Assembly: GCA_904846145.1 (NCBI GenBank)
Contig: CAJGZL010000001.1
Span: forward strand, 1,054,001-1,118,000
From: Psychrobacter immobilis
Lineage (GTDB): Bacteria; Pseudomonadota; Gammaproteobacteria; Pseudomonadales; Moraxellaceae
Reading direction: 5' to 3'
Length of the DNA stretch: 64,000 bases
The notes beneath the pieces were generated by a model. That model was not told the DNA's origin and did no database searches. It saw nothing but the letters and a program-made list of their open reading frames with translations. This document shows positions 13,117 to 21,134 of this stretch, in pieces. The position numbers and the translations under genes are program-made. The stretch's first letter is position 1. The number at the start of each line of letters is the position of its first letter.

Positions 13117-13144
13117 ATCATAACACAATCGATAAGTCTGTCAA
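13117..13144 (-). promoter_or_regulatory. rRNA promoter, proximal (TTGACA-16-TATGAT)
   Basis: Minus strand -35 TTGACA (13144-13139), 16-bp spacer, -10 TATGAT (13122-13117). An AT-rich tract containing TTTATTTTATTT on the plus strand lies just upstream of the -35, like an UP element. Confidence 0.7.
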
Positions 13145-13245
13145 GCTTTTATTTTATTTCTTTATAATTTGTTTCATCCGATTTGCTGTCATTATCACTA
13201 ATATCTCTTAGTGTTTAACTTCTAGCTCGTCTTGATGAGGTGCGT

Positions 13246-13273
13246 ATTATAGACGCTTTAATTATGTTGTCAA
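13246..13273 (-). promoter_or_regulatory. rRNA promoter, middle (TTGACA-16-TATAAT)
   Basis: Perfect -35 and -10 hexamers with a 16-bp spacer on the minus strand, followed by a GC-rich discriminator ACGCACC as expected for stringently controlled rRNA promoters. The upstream tract again contains TTTATTTTATTT (plus strand). Confidence 0.85.
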
Positions 13274-13424
13274 GAGTTTATTTTATTTAGTTTGAATGTT
13301 TTTATCATGCTACCTAGGTAGTTGGTTTTAACATTCAATCTATCGGCTGATCGGGTAATAGCTTCGCTATTAATAATAAGTGGTTAACCACTTTCTGATC
13401 CGCCTTCCCTTTCGACTGGGTGGC

Positions 13425-13452
13425 ATTATACGCAGTTCTGAATGAGCGTCAA
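13425..13452 (-). promoter_or_regulatory. rRNA promoter, distal (TTGACG-16-TATAAT)
   Basis: Minus strand TTGACG, 16-bp spacer, TATAAT, then GCCACCC. The AT-rich tract upstream of the -35 reads TTTATTTTTATTTAA on the plus strand. It is the most upstream of three tandem promoters. Confidence 0.8.
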
Positions 13453-13587
13453 GCTTAGTTTGAGCTTTATTTTTATTTAATTTGATTGAGATGTATTAGT
13501 GTAGGTTTATCAATGGGTTAGAATCAATATTAATTATAAAGTATTAAAGAAAATACAGTCTGCGGATTACCACCTACGCTACTCGTG

Positions 13588-13640
13588 CTCAAATATATAG
13601 CTAAAGATAGGTTATTAAATTGGTGCGCGGGGCGCACCCT
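13588..13640. repeat. Fragment of the GGTGCGC palindromic repeat family
   Basis: Contains ATATATAGCTAA and the hairpin GGTGCGC-GGG-GCGCACC followed by CCTG. The same blocks, in the opposite orientation, occur at the start of the repeats at 42969 and 43940. It lies 24 bases from the stop of the glycosylase gene. Confidence 0.5.
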
Positions 13641-13663
13641 GTGAAGCTCAGCATTTAGCCATG

Positions 13664-14377
13664 CTACAACTTTCCCATCTTCTCAAAGAATACTTTATAA
13701 GCCGCTGCCTTTTTCTCTAGTGCCAATGGATAGGCACGTGAGGTAGAAGGCAGTCTATATAGAGTGAGCCCATTCACCTTATTATCCTCTAGCTTCTGTT
13801 CATCATGCCACTGATAAGGGTAATCGATACTTTGATTGGTCTTTGGATGTTTTGACTTGATCGGTGGAGTCTGTAATAGATCAAGTAATACCTCCGTAGC
13901 TTTACCACCTGTAGTAAATAGCGCGGCGACTTTTGGCACCTGTGGCAGAATCAGATCCAAATTGACAGGGGTGACTACGGTTAGATTCTTATCAGAAGCG
14001 TTGCCTGTTTCGCGAATCGCTTGCTTAACGGTAGGGCAAGAAGCAATACCACGCTCAAACATAAAAGCGCGAATACGCTCAGGGTCAAAACGCTTCTCGT
14101 CCCCTACTCTAAAGTAGTCGACATCATCAAAGAACACTTTGCCATAAATACGCCACATATCATTATAGAAGTTGGGATAATGAAAACGCATCGCCCATTT
14201 ATCGCTAGTCGGTGGGAAAGTACCCATCATCATCACTGTAGCATCGGGTGGTAGAACAGGCTCAAAAGGATGATCTTCGATTTCTTGTCCTATATTGTAC
14301 GAGTTATCTGTAGCTTGCTCAGATTGATCATTATTAGTTTTGATAACAGATGTTTTATTTGTCATAACATTCTTCAT
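13664..14377 (-). CDS. Uracil-DNA glycosylase superfamily protein (UDG/hypoxanthine type)
   Basis: A 237-residue protein resembling the UDG superfamily branch that includes DNA-deoxyinosine and mismatch glycosylases. Visible are the first motif VMMMGTFPPTS (family usually GSFP), the PNFYNDMWRIYGKVF region, and the late motif LPSTSRAY (family usually LPSTSPA). Such enzymes remove deaminated bases from DNA. About 40 polar residues precede the domain. The start is uncertain: ATG at 14377 or the in-frame ATG at 14365, neither with a strong ribosome site. It is divergent from upp with about 90 bases between them. Confidence 0.75.
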   Translation of the reverse strand: MKNVMTNKTSVIKTNNDQSEQATDNSYNIGQEIEDHPFEPVLPPDATVMMMGTFPPTSDKWAMRFHYPNFYNDMWRIYGKVFFDDVDYFRVGDEKRFDPERIRAFMFERGIASCPTVKQAIRETGNASDKNLTVVTPVNLDLILPQVPKVAALFTTGGKATEVLLDLLQTPPIKSKHPKTNQSIDYPYQWHDEQKLEDNKVNGLTLYRLPSTSRAYPLALEKKAAAYKVFFEKMGKL

Positions 14378-14469
14378 TAGAAAAGCGATTTTTTGTTATC
14401 ATAGCATACGATTAAAATTCAAAATTAAACTAAGGCTAAACGCCAAAACTAAAAGACAAGAGAGACCTT

Positions 14470-15138
14470 ATGAGCGACCAAAACCGCAACCCAGATGACA
14501 AATTAGATATTACTGTCATTGATCATCCATTAGTACGTCATAAACTCAGTCTAATGCGCGAAAAGGATTGTAGTACTTATAAATTTCGTACGCTCACTAA
14601 AGAGCTAGCGCGTTTGATGGCTTATGAAGCGAGTCGCGATTTTGAGATTGAAAAATTTCCAATGCAAGGCTGGTGCGGGGAGATTGAAGGTGAGCAAATC
14701 GTCGGTAAAACCGCAACGATTGTGCCTATCTTGCGCGCTGGTATCGGCATGTTAGACGGGGTGCTCGATTTGATTCCTACTGCCAAAATATCTGTGGTTG
14801 GTCTACAGCGCGACGAGGAAACCTTACAACCTGTGCCGTTCTTTGAGAAGTTCGTCAGTCATATGGATAAACGCCCTGCGCTTATTATTGATCCGATGCT
14901 TGCTACTGGTGGTTCAATGGTCGCCACTATCGATATGCTCAAACGTCATGGCTGCAAAAACATCAAGGCTTTGGTATTAGTAGCCGCGCCTGAAGGCGTA
15001 CGCTTAGTCAACGAGGCGCATCCTGACGTGACTATTTATACCGCAGCGCTCGATAGTCATTTGGATGAGCACGGCTACATTATTCCAGGTCTGGGTGATG
15101 CTGGTGATAAGATATTTGGTAAGCAGTTGGGTCAATAA
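14470..15138 (+). CDS. upp: Uracil phosphoribosyltransferase
   Basis: A 222-residue enzyme making UMP from uracil and PRPP (pyrimidine salvage, cytoplasm). The PRPP-binding motif [14 protein letters not shown] and the C-terminal uracil-binding segment [25 protein letters not shown] are present. GAGAG lies five bases before the ATG. The ydfG gene follows after about 40 bases on the same strand. Confidence 0.96.
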   Translation: MSDQNRNPDDKLDITVIDHPLVRHKLSLMREKDCSTYKFRTLTKELARLMAYEASRDFEIEKFPMQGWCGEIEGEQIVGKTATIVPILRAGIGMLDGVLDLIPTAKISVVGLQRDEETLQPVPFFEKFVSHMDKRPALIIDPMLATGGSMVATIDMLKRHGCKNIKALVLVAAPEGVRLVNEAHPDVTIYTAALDSHLDEHGYIIPGLGDAGDKIFGKQLGQ

Positions 15139-15179
15139 TTAATCACTATAAATTTTTGTGAAAATAGGGAGTACATATA

Positions 15180-15926
15180 ATGAATGTATTAATCACAGGG
15201 GCGAGCGCTGGATTTGGTGAAGCGTTAGCTAGGCGTCTAGTAGCGAAAGGTCATAAAGTAATCGGCGCTGCTCGCCGCCTTGAGAAACTTGAGACTATAG
15301 CTAATGAGCTTGGCGAATTGTTTTTACCCGTTAAAATGGATGTTAGTGATACGGCATCTCTGCCGCAAATTATCGCTGACTTGCCTACTGAGTTCAGTCA
15401 AATAGATGTGTTAGTAAATAATGCAGGACTCGCACTGGGTACTGAACCTGCCTATAAAGCTGATCTCAATGATTGGATGCAGATGGCCGATACCAATATC
15501 AAAGGGCTAATAGCACTCACTCATGCTGTTCTGCCTGCGATGGTTGAGCGTAATAGCGGTTATATTATCAATGTGGGCTCTATTGCTGGCAGTTGGCCGT
15601 ATTATGGTGGCAATGTCTATGGTGCAACCAAAGCCTTCGTCAAGCAATTTAGCTTAAACTTACGTGCCGATCTATTAGGTACACAAGTGCGCGTGACCAA
15701 TCTTGAACCGGGTGCCGTGGCAGGTACTGAATTCTCAAACGTGCGCTATCATGGTGATGATGGTAAGGCAGATAAGGTATACGAAGGCTTTAAAAACATG
15801 ACGGGTGATGATATTGGCGATATCTTGTTATGGCTTATCGAGACTCCTGCACACATCAATGTCAATCGCTTAGAGGTCATGCCAGTAGCACAAACTTACA
15901 ATGGCCTGACGATTGCTAAAGACTAA
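15180..15926 (+). CDS. ydfG: NADP-dependent 3-hydroxy acid dehydrogenase YdfG (SDR family)
   Basis: A 248-residue classical short-chain dehydrogenase, the same length as E. coli YdfG and alike across most of its length. The Rossmann motif TGASAGFGE is at residues 6-14, NNAGLALG follows, and the catalytic Ser-Tyr-Lys are in NVGSIAG and YGATK. YdfG oxidises L-allo-threonine, serine and 3-hydroxy acids, and it also reduces malonic semialdehyde. GGGAG precedes the ATG. It is probably co-transcribed with upp. Confidence 0.93.
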   Translation: MNVLITGASAGFGEALARRLVAKGHKVIGAARRLEKLETIANELGELFLPVKMDVSDTASLPQIIADLPTEFSQIDVLVNNAGLALGTEPAYKADLNDWMQMADTNIKGLIALTHAVLPAMVERNSGYIINVGSIAGSWPYYGGNVYGATKAFVKQFSLNLRADLLGTQVRVTNLEPGAVAGTEFSNVRYHGDDGKADKVYEGFKNMTGDDIGDILLWLIETPAHINVNRLEVMPVAQTYNGLTIAKD

Positions 15927-15970
15927 CTGTTTTTAAAAGGTTTAGGCAGTCCCTAAACAACACATCAAAC

Positions 15971-16624
15971 TTAACGCAATTCATAGCTACGTAGCAGTAT
16001 AGGGCGATCCGTACTGCTACTTTCACTGCTTTTTTCAAAGCATTTATCAATACTCTGCTCATCGACCAGACGCAAATCATCGAACCCCAACAGTAATACT
16101 TCATTGCGGGTACGCTCGCTGGTGCGCTTATTATGGCGTATTGGAAAGCCTAATACTTGTTTGCTGGTTACTCTTATTTGATTGACTACCGTCTGTGCAG
16201 ACGGTAGTTTTTGTGCGCCTACTAGTACTGTTGCAGGATTAAGCGTAGTGGTAAATAGTTTCTCTTGTCGAGCCTTTTTGGGCATATTACCTGCTACAAA
16301 TAATATTTGCTCAAGCGGTAAATACTGACCATGGCGCATTAGCTCACGGCGAAATAGCACGGGTATATCCATGTTAAAGCTGTCCTCAGATTGATGATAA
16401 ATCGCGGCAAAGCTACGCTGGATATAGCGGCCAAATACTGAGGTATTGATCCATTCTTGATAAGCCTCATTATCTTGCAGCTGCTTAGTAAAGGCCAGCG
16501 GCTCTATACTTGTACGCTGAGTCAATAACGCCATCAGTAACGCTTGCGGACTCTCAAAACTCTGCTGCTCCCAAACTTGCGGATAAAGGCTGTTATCAAG
16601 ATCAGGTAGCGTCTTTATACTCAT
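15971..16624 (-). CDS. Unknown protein with weak ADP-ribosyltransferase-like pattern
   Basis: A 217-residue soluble protein. I chose the ATG at 16624, which has AAAGGA upstream, over one at 16645. I do not recognise a family with confidence. The order VLFRRE, FTTTLNP, a short strand (VNQIRVTS), then RNEVLLLGFDDLRLVDE recalls the R - STS - ExE strands of ADP-ribosyltransferases, but the first Glu of ExE is not there. The tail is Ser/Glu-rich. It is convergent with ydfG (45 bases apart). A strong plus-strand terminator hairpin lies inside the gene. Confidence 0.6.
   Translation of the reverse strand: MSIKTLPDLDNSLYPQVWEQQSFESPQALLMALLTQRTSIEPLAFTKQLQDNEAYQEWINTSVFGRYIQRSFAAIYHQSEDSFNMDIPVLFRRELMRHGQYLPLEQILFVAGNMPKKARQEKLFTTTLNPATVLVGAQKLPSAQTVVNQIRVTSKQVLGFPIRHNKRTSERTRNEVLLLGFDDLRLVDEQSIDKCFEKSSESSSTDRPILLRSYELR
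16185..16212 (+). terminator. Terminator hairpin for upp-ydfG inside an opposite gene
   Basis: A perfect 11-bp inverted repeat ACTACCGTCTG / CAGACGGTAGT with a two-base loop, followed by TTTTT on the plus strand. It lies about 260 bases past the ydfG stop. On the minus strand there is no T run, so it need not stop transcription of the gene that contains it. Confidence 0.6.
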
Positions 16625-16765
16625 CAAGTAATATCCTTTTGTCATATGATAGCGAACAAAGCATTTTACGATTCTATTTTATGCTAAGGTCATTTACTAT
16701 TTCTATGGTTATGACATTAACTCTTTTACTATAACAAGCTCTTGATAATAAGATAAGGATATTTT

Positions 16766-17677
16766 ATGACGAATAATACACCTGTTTTAACGCCGCTAAC
16801 TTTAACATTGGAATGGTTTTTGAATCCTGATCACCTGCCTTTTATCGCAGGCATTCATACGGGCGCTTATAAAAAGTCAGGTTTGGATATTGAGATGATA
16901 GAGCCGACGGAACATTACGATGGCTTTAGCGAGTTGCAGGCAGGTCATATTGATTTGCATGTTAACGAGCCTATTCATCTGTTTGAGCATCATTTTGATG
17001 ATCTAAAAGCGCTAGGCTGTTTTTTCGTGACCGATGGCGGCGTGATGATGAAGCAAAGCAGTATGGAGAAACTGCATGCTAATCAGCCTATTCGTATTAC
17101 TACGCCAGCGGCTAATTCGGTCACTAATAAAATTGGATTTGAGATATTGCATCGTTATGCCAAACAAAATGGTTTTGAATTAGATCGTGATAATGTCGAG
17201 TTTGTAGAAACTGACTTTCAGCATTTAGAAAATTTGCAAAAAGGTGATGCGCATGGTGGCTTTGATGGCGCGTGGTTATGCTTTTATAACTTTGAGGGTA
17301 TAGAAGCCAATCATATCGGGCTTGATTACACCTTTATCGATCAAAACTTGTCGCCTTATCCTAATTTTTCGGCATTGGAGCTAATGACAACACATAAGAC
17401 TTTCAATGACAAGCAGGCAGCTATAGAGCAGTTTGTGCAAGTCAGCACTGAGATGGGTCAATTATGTATTAATAATCCAGAGCAGGCGCGCGAGATTTAT
17501 TATGGCTACACTGGTGAGGAACCGTCTGCTTTGATGGATGACATTATCAATGACACATTGAAGCGTTTGATTACTCCTATTAAACCAGATAACGCGCGTT
17601 GGTTAGCACTGCGTGATATGCTAACGAAGCTAGATATCGCTGCCGTTAGTGACGCGCAATATGCCAAACTATGGTAA
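16766..17677 (+). CDS. NMT1/THI5-like substrate-binding protein without signal peptide
   Basis: A 303-residue protein with the THI5/NMT1 fold of periplasmic binding proteins: LTLEWFLNPDHLPFIAGIHTGAYKKSGLDIEMIEP at residues 12-46, a pattern shared with thiamine-precursor binding proteins. No signal peptide or lipobox is visible; the sequence begins polar and goes straight into the first strand. No ABC permease or ATPase gene is adjacent. The yeast THI5 Cys-rich iron motif is absent. A cytoplasmic enzyme or sensor is therefore possible. AAGGA precedes the ATG. The hydrolase gene follows closely. Confidence 0.7.
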   Translation: MTNNTPVLTPLTLTLEWFLNPDHLPFIAGIHTGAYKKSGLDIEMIEPTEHYDGFSELQAGHIDLHVNEPIHLFEHHFDDLKALGCFFVTDGGVMMKQSSMEKLHANQPIRITTPAANSVTNKIGFEILHRYAKQNGFELDRDNVEFVETDFQHLENLQKGDAHGGFDGAWLCFYNFEGIEANHIGLDYTFIDQNLSPYPNFSALELMTTHKTFNDKQAAIEQFVQVSTEMGQLCINNPEQAREIYYGYTGEEPSALMDDIINDTLKRLITPIKPDNARWLALRDMLTKLDIAAVSDAQYAKLW

Positions 17678-17693
17678 TAGCGGAAGAATCGTT

Positions 17694-18650
17694 GTGATCA
17701 ATAACATTGTAAAAAAGCCTAAACCTTACCACTTGCAAACTATCAGCGTTGCTGGCTCTGATGGTACGTTGTTACCAATCTCAGTGATTGGTCGCGGTCA
17801 ACCTGTGTTAATGCTACATGCCTTTGGTATGGATGCGCGGCAGTTTTTGCCGTTTATTTTACCTCTGATTAATCAGTATCAGTTTTATTTGCCACATTTT
17901 AGAGGTTTTGGTTTGGCGGATAATCTACAGTTGCCGCAGTTTGACTTTATTGAGCAGTACGCGGCAGATACTAAGCAAGTTATTGACTATATCGTTAAGG
18001 CAACGGGCGTTAACAAAATATCTGTCGCTGGCATTTCGATGGGTGCGCTGGTGATGTGGGCTTACTTTAAACGCTTTGGGACTAGTGAAATCAGCCGCTA
18101 TTTGAATATCGATCAAGCGCCTATTATTCGTAATCAACCTAACTGGCAAGGTGGCGTATTTGGAGCACGACAAGATGAGTTGTTTGCTCAGTTTGAGTCA
18201 TTAATTAGTAAAACTGAGCCTTATATGCAGGTGAATAACTTTCGTCATTTACCTTATGAGTTAAAATTAGGTTTATTAGCAATGGAGCGCGCGTTTTCCT
18301 TGCTATCGATCAGTCGTCAGCATTCACAACTACTAGTAAAGACTTTAAGCCATCGCGCCCCGCACAAAGTGGCGTTAATGACTCATAGCACTTGGCAGCA
18401 TAAACTGCGTTGTCTAAATGCTTATGTGCAATTGCCCTACGATTATCGCGATGTTTTGGAGACGGTGGATATTCCAACGACGTTATTAATTGGTGGTCGC
18501 TCAAAGCTATATGATCCAGAATGGCAACAACAGTTGCTTGAGTTACTGCCCAATGCGCACAGCATTATTTTGCCAAAGTCAGGGCATGCGGTGCCAATGG
18601 ATGCGCCTATTGAGTTTTATCAAGCTTTAAAGAGATTTTTGCATAATTAA
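17694..18650 (+). CDS. Alpha/beta hydrolase
   Basis: A 318-residue alpha/beta hydrolase. I chose the GTG at 17694, because GGAAG lies seven bases before it. An ATG at 17649 would overlap the preceding gene and add unconserved residues. The oxyanion region VLMLHAFGMD, nucleophile elbow GISMGA (Ser), acid region LIGGRSKLYDP and the catalytic His in KSGHAVPMDAP are present. The substrate is unknown. Sixteen bases separate it from the THI5-like gene, so the two probably form an operon and may act on one metabolite. Confidence 0.82.
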   Translation: MINNIVKKPKPYHLQTISVAGSDGTLLPISVIGRGQPVLMLHAFGMDARQFLPFILPLINQYQFYLPHFRGFGLADNLQLPQFDFIEQYAADTKQVIDYIVKATGVNKISVAGISMGALVMWAYFKRFGTSEISRYLNIDQAPIIRNQPNWQGGVFGARQDELFAQFESLISKTEPYMQVNNFRHLPYELKLGLLAMERAFSLLSISRQHSQLLVKTLSHRAPHKVALMTHSTWQHKLRCLNAYVQLPYDYRDVLETVDIPTTLLIGGRSKLYDPEWQQQLLELLPNAHSIILPKSGHAVPMDAPIEFYQALKRFLHN

Positions 18651-18681
18651 ACTTGAAGAAACTAGGTTGGGCAGACGTAAA

Positions 18682-18709
18682 AAAAAGCGACTATAAAAGT
18701 CGCTTTTTT
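18682..18709. terminator. Bidirectional terminator
   Basis: Stem AAAAAGCGACT / AGTCGCTTTTT between the convergent hydrolase and DUF1653 genes, with A and T runs on both sides. Confidence 0.85.
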
Positions 18710-18762
18710 ATTAAATAAGCCATGAGATTCGTTCGCAGAAAACCACAACTAAAAAGCCATAA

Positions 18763-18984
18763 CTAATCGTTTAATTCTTGAATCAATTCAAATCGCGGAA
18801 TTTCTTTACCATCAACTGTGACCATTTCAGCGAACATCGCAAGCGGACGTACCCACACGCCATATTCACCGTATAGGCAACGATATACCACTAGCGATTC
18901 TTCGGTTTCTGAATGCTGCGCCGTATGCAATACTTGATAAAGACTGCCTTTATAGTGGCGGTAAATGCCTTGGGGGATATTCAT
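18763..18984 (-). CDS. DUF1653 family small protein
   Basis: A 73-residue protein typical of DUF1653: GIYRHYKGSLYQVLHTAQHSETEESLVVYRCLYG, then VWVRPLAMFAEMV. The function of the family is not known. It starts two bases past the TIR-like gene's stop codon, with AAGG inside the end of that gene as a possible ribosome site, so it is probably the last gene of a tyrS operon. Confidence 0.85.
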   Translation of the reverse strand: MNIPQGIYRHYKGSLYQVLHTAQHSETEESLVVYRCLYGEYGVWVRPLAMFAEMVTVDGKEIPRFELIQELND

Positions 18985-18986
18985 TT

Positions 18987-19802
18987 TTAATAAACCTTGT
19001 TCATATCAATATCATAGCCCGATGCTTTTATTTCTCTTGCAAGTTGAAACTTCCAAGCGCCTTTACTGTCCATAGTTTCATACACTACGCCTGATACATC
19101 ATTTGGAATTTCAACTTCTTCTTTTACAAGGGCAATAACATTGGCACGACCAATTTTTCCAATTAAAAGTCCATGCTCAAAAACAACATTTTGTCTTGCT
19201 CTTGGTTTTAGCTTGTCTGGTTCAGTTTTCACTCCACCAATATCACATGAGGTATAAAGCACAATCGCAAAACCAACATCCGTATGTTTTTCTAGCTTCT
19301 CTATAATGGTGTCACCTGAATTCACTTGCTCGTGAAGAATAACCGCTTCAAGTCTAAGTTTTTCAACAAACCTTGCTACTTCGTTTTTAGCACCGTCATC
19401 ATGACCATGGACTATGAATACTTTCGATAAATCTTTTTCATGGGTCTCTGTCATAGCTCCCCTGTCTATAGAATCAAGCATTTTTAATTCCTCTACTACT
19501 TCCACCATAAGTTTTAATGTTGCTGCATAACCAGTATCCCATTGCTTTCTCCAATCAGACTCACTGACCTCAAGATCGTTAATGTCATACAAATGATCAG
19601 GTATATCCATTTCCCGTTTGAAAGCAATATAAGGATTGAAAGTAATCTTATTAATTTTTTCAGTGTAGTATGCACTGTTATCTAAATATTTTGCTAATAA
19701 CACTTCAAAGCTTCTGAGTAATTGCTCTTTTTCCTGACTATTCTTATACGTCATCTGTTCAAATTTCAGAACAATTAACTCAAAAGCTTCAATTTTATCC
19801 AT
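18987..19802 (-). CDS. TIR-like nucleotide-binding domain protein
   Basis: A 271-residue protein. Residues 1-125 form a helical N-terminal domain of unknown type. Residues 127-260 match the TIR-like domain PF10137 (the Pycsar/CAP12 effector type): VFIVHGHD at 128-135, the IVLYTSCDIGG strand, RARQNVVFEHGLLIGKIGR at 201-219 with E209 as a candidate catalytic Glu, and VSGVVYETMD. Related domains cleave NAD+ in phage defence. The ATG comes one base after the tyrS stop, and the base composition is more AT-rich than tyrS. No cyclic-nucleotide synthase gene is nearby. Confidence 0.82.
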   Translation of the reverse strand: MDKIEAFELIVLKFEQMTYKNSQEKEQLLRSFEVLLAKYLDNSAYYTEKINKITFNPYIAFKREMDIPDHLYDINDLEVSESDWRKQWDTGYAATLKLMVEVVEELKMLDSIDRGAMTETHEKDLSKVFIVHGHDDGAKNEVARFVEKLRLEAVILHEQVNSGDTIIEKLEKHTDVGFAIVLYTSCDIGGVKTEPDKLKPRARQNVVFEHGLLIGKIGRANVIALVKEEVEIPNDVSGVVYETMDSKGAWKFQLAREIKASGYDIDMNKVY

Positions 19803-19803
19803 A

Positions 19804-21015
19804 TCAGCTCACCGTCACTTTAGCATAGCCTTTCTTACCTGCCTGAATGACTACTGTCTGCCCTGAGGTTAAGCTAAAACCACCATCAACCACTTCACCA
19901 TCGACTTTTACTGCGCCACGTTTTACCATGTCTTTGGCAGCTGAGTTATTTTTGGCTAATTTCGCTTGGTTGAGTATTTGGGTAATAAATAGCGCGTCCG
20001 CACCCTCTAAGTCTAAAGTAATCTCTGGTAAATCAACGGGCAATTCGCCATCAGCAAGCACGTTACCCGCTGATTTGTGCGCATTGGCAGCGGCATCAGC
20101 ATCATGGAAACGCTCGATTAACTCTTCGGCAAGAATACGCTTGATCTCTTGTGGATTACGACCTTTTTCCATCTCATTCATCAATCCTTCGACCTCTTCC
20201 ATTGGCTTAAAGCTTAAGAACTCAAAGTAGCGACGAATCAGCGTATCTGGCATAGACAAAATCTTTTGATACATTGTGCCCGGCGCATCATAAATGCCGA
20301 CATAGTTATTCAAAGACTTGGACATTTTATTGACACCGTCTAAGCCTTCTAGAATCGGCACAGTGATACAAACTTGTGGCTCTTGACCGTAGCGACTTTG
20401 CAGAGTACGACCCATCAGCAAATTAAAAGTCTGATCGGTACCGCCAAGCTCGACGTCGGCTTTGAGAGCAATAGAATCATAACCTTGTACTAATGGATAG
20501 AGAAATTCGTGAATAGCAATTGGAGTTTGGGCAGCATAACGCTTGGAAAAATCATCACGCTCAAGCATCCGTGATACCGTGAGCTGGCTAGATAATTGAA
20601 TCATATCGGCAGCTGACATGTCCTTAAACCATTCTGAGTTAAAAACAATACGGGTTTTTTCTTTATCCAAAATCTTAAAAACTTGCTCTGCATAAGTCTG
20701 AGCATTGGCCTGAATTTGCTCATCAGTCAGTGGCGGACGGGTACTGTTTTTGCCCGAAGGGTCGCCAATCTTGGCAGTATAATCCCCGATTAAGAAATAA
20801 ATCTCATGACCCAGATCTTGAAAATGCTTAAGCTTGTTGATTAATACAGTATGACCCAAATGTAGATCAGGCGCAGTAGGATCAAAGCCTGCCTTAATGC
20901 GTAGCGGACGGTTTTGCTTTAACTTCGCCACTAAATCCTCGGTAGATAAAATCTCTTGAGTACCGCGTTGGATAAGGGCCAGCTGTTCTTCTACAGTATA
21001 TGATGATTCAGTCAT
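19804..21015 (-). CDS. tyrS: Tyrosine-tRNA ligase
   Basis: A 403-residue class I aminoacyl-tRNA synthetase that charges tRNA(Tyr). The HIGH-type motif is HLGH (52-55), KMSKS is at 230-234 and an S4 RNA-binding domain forms the C terminus ([18 protein letters not shown]). The length and KMSKS context fit the TyrZ-like branch common in Pseudomonas relatives. It is divergent from anmK, an arrangement also known in Pseudomonas and Acinetobacter. Two genes follow directly on the same strand. Confidence 0.96.
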   Translation of the reverse strand: MTESSYTVEEQLALIQRGTQEILSTEDLVAKLKQNRPLRIKAGFDPTAPDLHLGHTVLINKLKHFQDLGHEIYFLIGDYTAKIGDPSGKNSTRPPLTDEQIQANAQTYAEQVFKILDKEKTRIVFNSEWFKDMSAADMIQLSSQLTVSRMLERDDFSKRYAAQTPIAIHEFLYPLVQGYDSIALKADVELGGTDQTFNLLMGRTLQSRYGQEPQVCITVPILEGLDGVNKMSKSLNNYVGIYDAPGTMYQKILSMPDTLIRRYFEFLSFKPMEEVEGLMNEMEKGRNPQEIKRILAEELIERFHDADAAANAHKSAGNVLADGELPVDLPEITLDLEGADALFITQILNQAKLAKNNSAAKDMVKRGAVKVDGEVVDGGFSLTSGQTVVIQAGKKGYAKVTVS

Positions 21016-21134
21016 GGTGCTCTCTTTATTGTCTTTTTAAATGTTTAAGTCGTAATCAAGGTTTAAACCTTTGGGGCGGTGCAAAAAATGGTAGAATTTG
21101 GCAGATATATTAGCGTTTTTTAGGATAAATTGCC

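Noticed and set aside
13622..13638. GGTGCGC-GGG-GCGCACC hairpin as terminator of the glycosylase gene
   Set aside because: No T run follows on either strand; it fits the repeat family better.
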